Source of the DNA: an uncultured Sutterella sp.
GTDB taxonomy: Bacteria; Pseudomonadota; Gammaproteobacteria; Burkholderiales; Burkholderiaceae_F
Assembly (NCBI GenBank): GCA_900764215.1
Contig: CAAFNI010000309.1
Location: 1-9,406, forward strand
Length of the DNA stretch: 9,406 nucleotides
Direction of reading: 5' to 3'
Shown here one piece after another: positions 6,559-9,406 of this stretch (position 1 is the stretch's first letter; each line of letters begins with the position of its first letter). The position numbers were made by a program, and so were the translations under genes. Below the pieces are notes generated by a model. It saw only the letters and a program-made list of their open reading frames with translations. It had not been told where the DNA came from and did no database searches.

Positions 6559-6748
6559 GGCTGGTCTCCTCATGTTGGCGGCAGCTGCCGCCCGCGTGGT
6601 CGAAAGGGATGGGCGGGGCTGCACTTGAACCGTCCGGCGTCCGGCGCCCGCCCCCGCGCACTGAAGCTCCATGCGACATCCGGCGGTTCGGGATATGCGT
6701 GGAGCCGCGCGCCCGCAAAATGCGGAACGCGCCGGCGTCCGCCTTACT

Positions 6749-6754
6749 TATATA
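6749..6754 (-). promoter_or_regulatory. Candidate -10 box for the dipeptidase gene
   Basis: TATATA, continuing into TATAAG on the minus strand, is the only A/T-rich hexamer in a GC-rich stretch upstream of the dipeptidase. The matching -35 region (TTCGCG) is poor. It would leave a leader of about 180 nt. Confidence 0.3.
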
Positions 6755-6996
6755 GGCAGCGGCGAACGCCCGCGAAGCTCGGCGGCGGGACGGGGACGAT
6801 TCGTCGAACCGTCGGTCTGTCTGTCGTCTAGGGAGAACATCTTAGTTGAGTCCTTCTTTCACCCGCAATCGCTCTCAGGGAAAACCGCACGTCCCATTGG
6901 CGTAAACCCGCCTGTCGCCCTCAGCCGGAAGCGATCCCGAAGGCGCCCCGCGCCAGGCCGGCGATGCGCCGCACTCCTGCGTCCCAAACAACGGAC

Positions 6997-7002
6997 TACA
7001 AT
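6997..7002 (+). promoter_or_regulatory. Candidate -10 box for the hydrogenase-rubrerythrin unit
   Basis: TACAAT is one base from the ideal -10 hexamer, with a predicted transcript start near 7009 and a leader of about 70 nt. The sequence 17 bp upstream (CTCCTG) is not a -35 box, which suggests dependence on an activator or another contact. Confidence 0.4.
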
Positions 7003-7077
7003 AATGGAGCTTGCTTCAGGCCCGCTCCCCCGGCGGCCCCGAAGCGCCCCTTCAGACCACCCCGATTAGGAGAGCGT

Positions 7078-9129
7078 ATGTCCAAGCACTTGCGGCAGGA
7101 GGTTCGCGTCGCCATCGACGAGAACAATCCCGCCATTGTCCGCGACGAGGATCTCTGCGTTGAATGCCGTCTCTGCGCCGGCATCTGCAATGAGTACGTC
7201 GGCGTCAACAACGCCTACGATCTCGCCAAGACGGGCGGGCGCTCCGTCTGCATCCACTGCGGACAGTGCATTCCCGTCTGTCCGACCAATTCCCTTCAGA
7301 TCAAGTCCTCGTGCGAAGCCGTGAAGAAGGCCGTCGCCGATCCCGACAAGATCGTGATCTTCTCGACGAGTCCGTCCGTGCGCGTGGCGCTCGGCGACGC
7401 CTTCGGCATGGCCGACGGCGCCTTCGTCGAAGGCCGGATGGGCGAGCTCATCCGCCGCCTCGGCGCCGACTACGTCCTCGACACGAACTTCGCCGCCGAC
7501 CTCACGATCTGCGAGGAGGCCGCCGAGCTCATCGAGCGCCTCACCAAGGCCAAGGGCCCCCTGCCGCAGTTCACGAGCTGCTGCCCCGCCTGGGTGCGCT
7601 ACTGCGAGACCTTCCACCCCGAAATGATTCCGCACATCTCGAGCGCGAAGAGCCCCATCGGCATGCAGGGCCCGACCGTCAAGACCTATTTCGCCAAGAA
7701 GATGAACCTCGACCCGAAGCGCATCGTGCACGTGGCGGTCACGCCCTGCACGGCCAAGAAGGCCGAGATCCAGCGCGAGGAGATGAACGCGGCGGGCCGC
7801 CTGCTCGGCGACCCCGCCATGCGCGACACCGACTATGTGATCACGACCGTCGAGCTCGCCGACTGGGCCAAGGCCGCCCGCATCAACTTCTCCGAACTGC
7901 CCGAAGGCAGGTTCGACCGCCTGATGGGCGAGGGGTCGGGTGCAGGCGTCATCTTCGGCAACACGGGCGGCGTCATGGAAGCCGCGCTTCGCACCGCCTA
8001 CCGCCACCTCACGGGCGAGGAGCCTCCCGCCGAGCTCTATCACCTCACCCCCGTGCGCGGGCTTCAGGACGTCAAGGAGGCCTCCGTCACGATCGCCGGC
8101 AACGAGATCAACTTCGCCGTCATCTACGGGACCGCCTCCGCGGACAAATTCATCCGCCGCATGAATGCCGGCGAAACGGACAAGCTCTATCACTTCGTTG
8201 AAGTGATGTCCTGCCCGGGCGGCTGCATCTCCGGCGGCGGCCAGCCCTCCGCCTTCGGCAACAAGGCCGACGAGCTTCGCGAAGCCCGCATTGCGAGCCT
8301 CTACAAGCGCGACGAGGAGATGGCCTGCCGCACGAGCGATGAAAACGAGGAAATCAAGACCCTGTACCGTGACTTCTACGGCGAGCCGCTCAGCGAACTC
8401 GCCGAGGAGCTTCTTCACACCAGCTACACCGACCGCCGGTCGGATTTAGGAGAAAAGAAAATGTCTTACCGTTGCAAAGTCTGCGGCTACATCTACGAAG
8501 GCGACGAGCTCCCCGCCGACTACATCTGCCCGCTCTGCCACAAGGGCGCGGAAGTTTTCGAAAAGATCGAGGAAAAGCCTGCCGCCGCCGGCGCCAAGTC
8601 CCTCGCTGGCACCAAGACCGAGAAGAACCTCCAGGCCGCCTTCGCCGGCGAAAGCCAGGCCCGCAACAAGTACACGTACTTCGCCGAAGTCGCCAAGCGC
8701 GAAGGCTACGAGCAGCTCGCTGAAATCTTCCTGACGACGGCGCGCAACGAACAGGAACATGCCCGCCTGTGGTTCTCCGCTCTCGGCGGCATCCAGTCCA
8801 CGGCCGCCAACCTCAAGGCCGCCGCCGAAGGCGAAAACTACGAATGGACCGACATGTACGTCCAGTTCGCCAAGGATGCCGAAGAAGAAGGCTTCCCGGA
8901 ACTTGCCGCCAAGTTCCGCGCCGTCGGCGCCATCGAACGCGCCCATGAAGAGCGCTACCTCAAGCTCCTCAAGAACGTCGAAATGCAGCAGGTCTTCGAA
9001 AAGGCCGGCGAATGCATGTGGGAATGCCGCATCTGCGGCCACCTCGTCGTCGGCACGAAGGCTCCGGAAGTCTGCCCCGTCTGCGGCTACAGCCAGGCCT
9101 ATTTTGAAGTCCGTGCCGAAAACTACTAA
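7078..9129 (+). CDS. [FeFe]-hydrogenase read in frame into a rubrerythrin (683 aa)
   Basis: Residues 1-461 form a cytoplasmic [FeFe]-hydrogenase, interconverting H2 with protons and electrons. Two [4Fe-4S] sites come first: CVECRLCAGIC (Cys27, 30, 33, 37) and CIHCGQCIPVCP (Cys58, 61, 64, 68). The catalytic domain has all three H-cluster motifs: TSCCPAW (166-172), TPCTAKKAE (222-230) and EVMSCPGGCISGGGQP (375-390), with the expected ligand cysteines 169, 224, 379 and 383. No [2Fe-2S] domain or signal peptide is present. The hydrogenase normally ends near ELLHTSYTDRR, but here no stop codon follows. The frame continues through the sequence LGEKK, encoded by a strong ribosome-binding site, into a complete rubrerythrin (residue 462 on). 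Product could be a fusion, two proteins, or both. The start at 7078 follows AGGAGA; an open extension to 6964 would span the predicted promoter. The maturation genes hydEFG are not in the window. Confidence 0.9.
   Translation: MSKHLRQEVRVAIDENNPAIVRDEDLCVECRLCAGICNEYVGVNNAYDLAKTGGRSVCIHCGQCIPVCPTNSLQIKSSCEAVKKAVADPDKIVIFSTSPSVRVALGDAFGMADGAFVEGRMGELIRRLGADYVLDTNFAADLTICEEAAELIERLTKAKGPLPQFTSCCPAWVRYCETFHPEMIPHISSAKSPIGMQGPTVKTYFAKKMNLDPKRIVHVAVTPCTAKKAEIQREEMNAAGRLLGDPAMRDTDYVITTVELADWAKAARINFSELPEGRFDRLMGEGSGAGVIFGNTGGVMEAALRTAYRHLTGEEPPAELYHLTPVRGLQDVKEASVTIAGNEINFAVIYGTASADKFIRRMNAGETDKLYHFVEVMSCPGGCISGGGQPSAFGNKADELREARIASLYKRDEEMACRTSDENEEIKTLYRDFYGEPLSELAEELLHTSYTDRRSDLGEKKMSYRCKVCGYIYEGDELPADYICPLCHKGAEVFEKIEEKPAAAGAKSLAGTKTEKNLQAAFAGESQARNKYTYFAEVAKREGYEQLAEIFLTTARNEQEHARLWFSALGGIQSTAANLKAAAEGENYEWTDMYVQFAKDAEEEGFPELAAKFRAVGAIERAHEERYLKLLKNVEMQQVFEKAGECMWECRICGHLVVGTKAPEVCPVCGYSQAYFEVRAENY
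8448..8463 (+). promoter_or_regulatory. Internal ribosome-binding site inside the hydrogenase frame
   Basis: AGGAG (8448-8452), an A-rich 8-nt spacer, then ATG at 8461 is one of the best translation starts in the window. It lies within an uninterrupted reading frame. A stop codon, TAG (8447-8449), overlaps it in the +1 frame, the arrangement expected if the hydrogenase once ended here. Confidence 0.8.
8461..9129 (+). CDS. Rubrerythrin with rubredoxin-like domains at both ends
   Basis: 222 residues if translated from the internal start; otherwise the C-terminal part of the hydrogenase fusion. Rubrerythrins reduce hydrogen peroxide in the cytoplasm of anaerobes, using electrons passed from rubredoxin-type iron to a diiron site. 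Domains: an N-terminal rubredoxin (CKVCGYIYEGD with Cys5, 8, then CPLC with Cys23, 26); a four-helix diiron domain with Glu64 in GESQA, Glu97 and His100 in NEQEHA, Glu128 in YEWTDMY, and Glu159 and His162 in ERAHE; and a C-terminal rubredoxin-like site (CRIC with Cys189, 192, then CPVC with Cys205, 208). Classical rubrerythrins carry only the C-terminal site and reverse rubrerythrins only the N-terminal one; this protein has both. A terminator lies 32 nt downstream. All metal-site residues I expect are present. Confidence 0.93.
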   Translation: MSYRCKVCGYIYEGDELPADYICPLCHKGAEVFEKIEEKPAAAGAKSLAGTKTEKNLQAAFAGESQARNKYTYFAEVAKREGYEQLAEIFLTTARNEQEHARLWFSALGGIQSTAANLKAAAEGENYEWTDMYVQFAKDAEEEGFPELAAKFRAVGAIERAHEERYLKLLKNVEMQQVFEKAGECMWECRICGHLVVGTKAPEVCPVCGYSQAYFEVRAENY

Positions 9130-9160
9130 ATACCGGCATTCTACTGAATAGCCACTTGTT

Positions 9161-9206
9161 ACCCCTGCAAGTTTGCCTGTTGCACAAGCATCTTGCAGGG
9201 GTTTTG
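9161..9206 (+). terminator. Intrinsic terminator of the hydrogenase-rubrerythrin unit
   Basis: ACCCCTGCAAG (9161-9171) pairs perfectly with CTTGCAGGGGT (9192-9202), an 11-bp stem around a 20-nt loop, followed by TTTTGCTTTTTG. It lies 31 nt past the rubrerythrin stop codon. Confidence 0.85.
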
Positions 9207-9231
9207 CTTTTTGCCCGCTTCCGAAACACTG

Positions 9232-9406
9232 GAACACTTCTACGAGGGGAACGCGGACGTGGTGGCTGCGATCAACATCAAAGAGCTCGGACGAAGCTCG
9301 TTAGCCTGTGGGGAGTCTGAGAAGAATGCTCAGGCTCAAGTGAATTCGGGCCGGTCTAAAAAGCCGGCGCCGAATCAGCAGCAGGAATCCACCGAAGTGA
9401 TCAGCA
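9232..9406 (+). pseudogene. 3' remnant of an IS200/IS605-type TnpB (OrfB) gene, running off the window
   Basis: One frame (in phase with 9241) translates to GNADVVAAINIKELGR, then SSLACGES, and near the end ESTEVIS. This is the C-terminal signature of IS605 OrfB/TnpB proteins: NAD..AA.NI after the zinc finger, then a LACGE segment and a basic tail ending in a TEV-type sequence. The zinc-finger cysteines and everything before them are missing. Upstream, the same frame only translates the preceding terminator and has a stop at 9145, so the gene is broken at about 9232-9245. The last residues may lie beyond 9406. Composition is less GC-rich than the neighbouring genes. The function of the intact family is RNA-guided DNA nicking or cleavage; this fragment could not act as an enzyme. 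Confidence 0.72.

Larger units (their letters stand above)
6559..7077. other. Divergent promoter region, dipeptidase / hydrogenase
   Basis: 519 nt without a convincing gene. It holds the leaders and promoters of the two divergent genes. Seen inside: TATATA at 6749-6754, a TACAAT box at 6997-7002, a duplicated GTCCGGC, and a small near-palindrome GACGATTCGTC around 6797. The middle part (about 6800-6920) has lower GC than its flanks. I found no clear FNR-type (TTGAT-N4-ATCAA) or second IscR-type site, and no riboswitch. Confidence 0.6.

Noticed and set aside
5017..6831. Plus-strand open frame of 604 codons opposite the dipeptidase
   Set aside because: It covers the whole dipeptidase gene antisense, has no recognisable domain or ribosome-binding site, and has a composition typical of GC-rich antisense frames.
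2980..6905. Shared 11-mer CATTGGCGTAA at 2980-2990 and 6895-6905
   Set aside because: Several 11-mer repeats are expected by chance in 9.4 kb, and no surrounding similarity supports it.
7066..8418. Minus-strand open frame of 450 codons opposite the hydrogenase
   Set aside because: Val/Ala/Gly/Asp-rich antisense translation of a gene with all hydrogenase motifs; no family features.
1..9406. CRISPR array, prophage or toxin-antitoxin module
   Set aside because: No regularly spaced repeats, phage genes or paired small toxin/antitoxin genes were seen on either strand.

Overview
The window looks like a chromosomal piece of a GC-rich, anaerobic Gram-negative bacterium. The best guess is Betaproteobacteria of the Sutterella/Parasutterella type. 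This rests on the gene mix: a secreted type II asparaginase, a secreted C69 dipeptidase, an Endonuclease I family nuclease, a small [FeFe]-hydrogenase with a rubrerythrin, and an IscR-like palindrome. The taxonomic guess is inference; no rRNA or other marker gene is present.

Layout. On the minus strand at the left are a partial periplasmic L-asparaginase (1-832), an NhaC-family antiporter with its own strong terminator (1173-2717), and a secreted endonuclease I (3112-3870). From about 4110 to 4345 on the plus strand lies an apparently non-coding unit: a 25-bp IscR-like palindrome, a good sigma70-type promoter, about 170 nt able to fold into several hairpins, and a very strong intrinsic terminator. 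I read it as a candidate small RNA gene. A small DUF3592-like membrane protein (4421-4867, plus) follows. It converges, over degenerate tandem repeats and a bidirectional terminator, with a C69 dipeptidase (5065-6558, minus). A 519-bp divergent spacer separates the dipeptidase from the most striking locus, an [FeFe]-hydrogenase (plus, from 7078) that runs in frame, with no stop codon, into a rubrerythrin with rubredoxin-like domains at both ends (8461-9129). A strong ribosome-binding site sits inside the joint. A terminator closes the locus, followed by the 3' end of an IS200/IS605 TnpB-like gene (about 9232 to the window edge).

How the parts may work together. The asparaginase, dipeptidase and nuclease all carry export signals and would feed amino acids and nucleotides from the periplasm to an organism living on amino acids; the NhaC protein would serve ion and pH balance. 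The hydrogenase-rubrerythrin unit could couple H2 oxidation to peroxide reduction, or place a peroxide scavenger next to an oxygen-sensitive metalloenzyme. The candidate small RNA has a pyrimidine-rich loop complementary to the rubrerythrin ribosome-binding site, and more weakly to those of the hydrogenase and dipeptidase. With the IscR-like site, this suggests an iron-sulfur or oxidative control circuit, which is hypothesis only.
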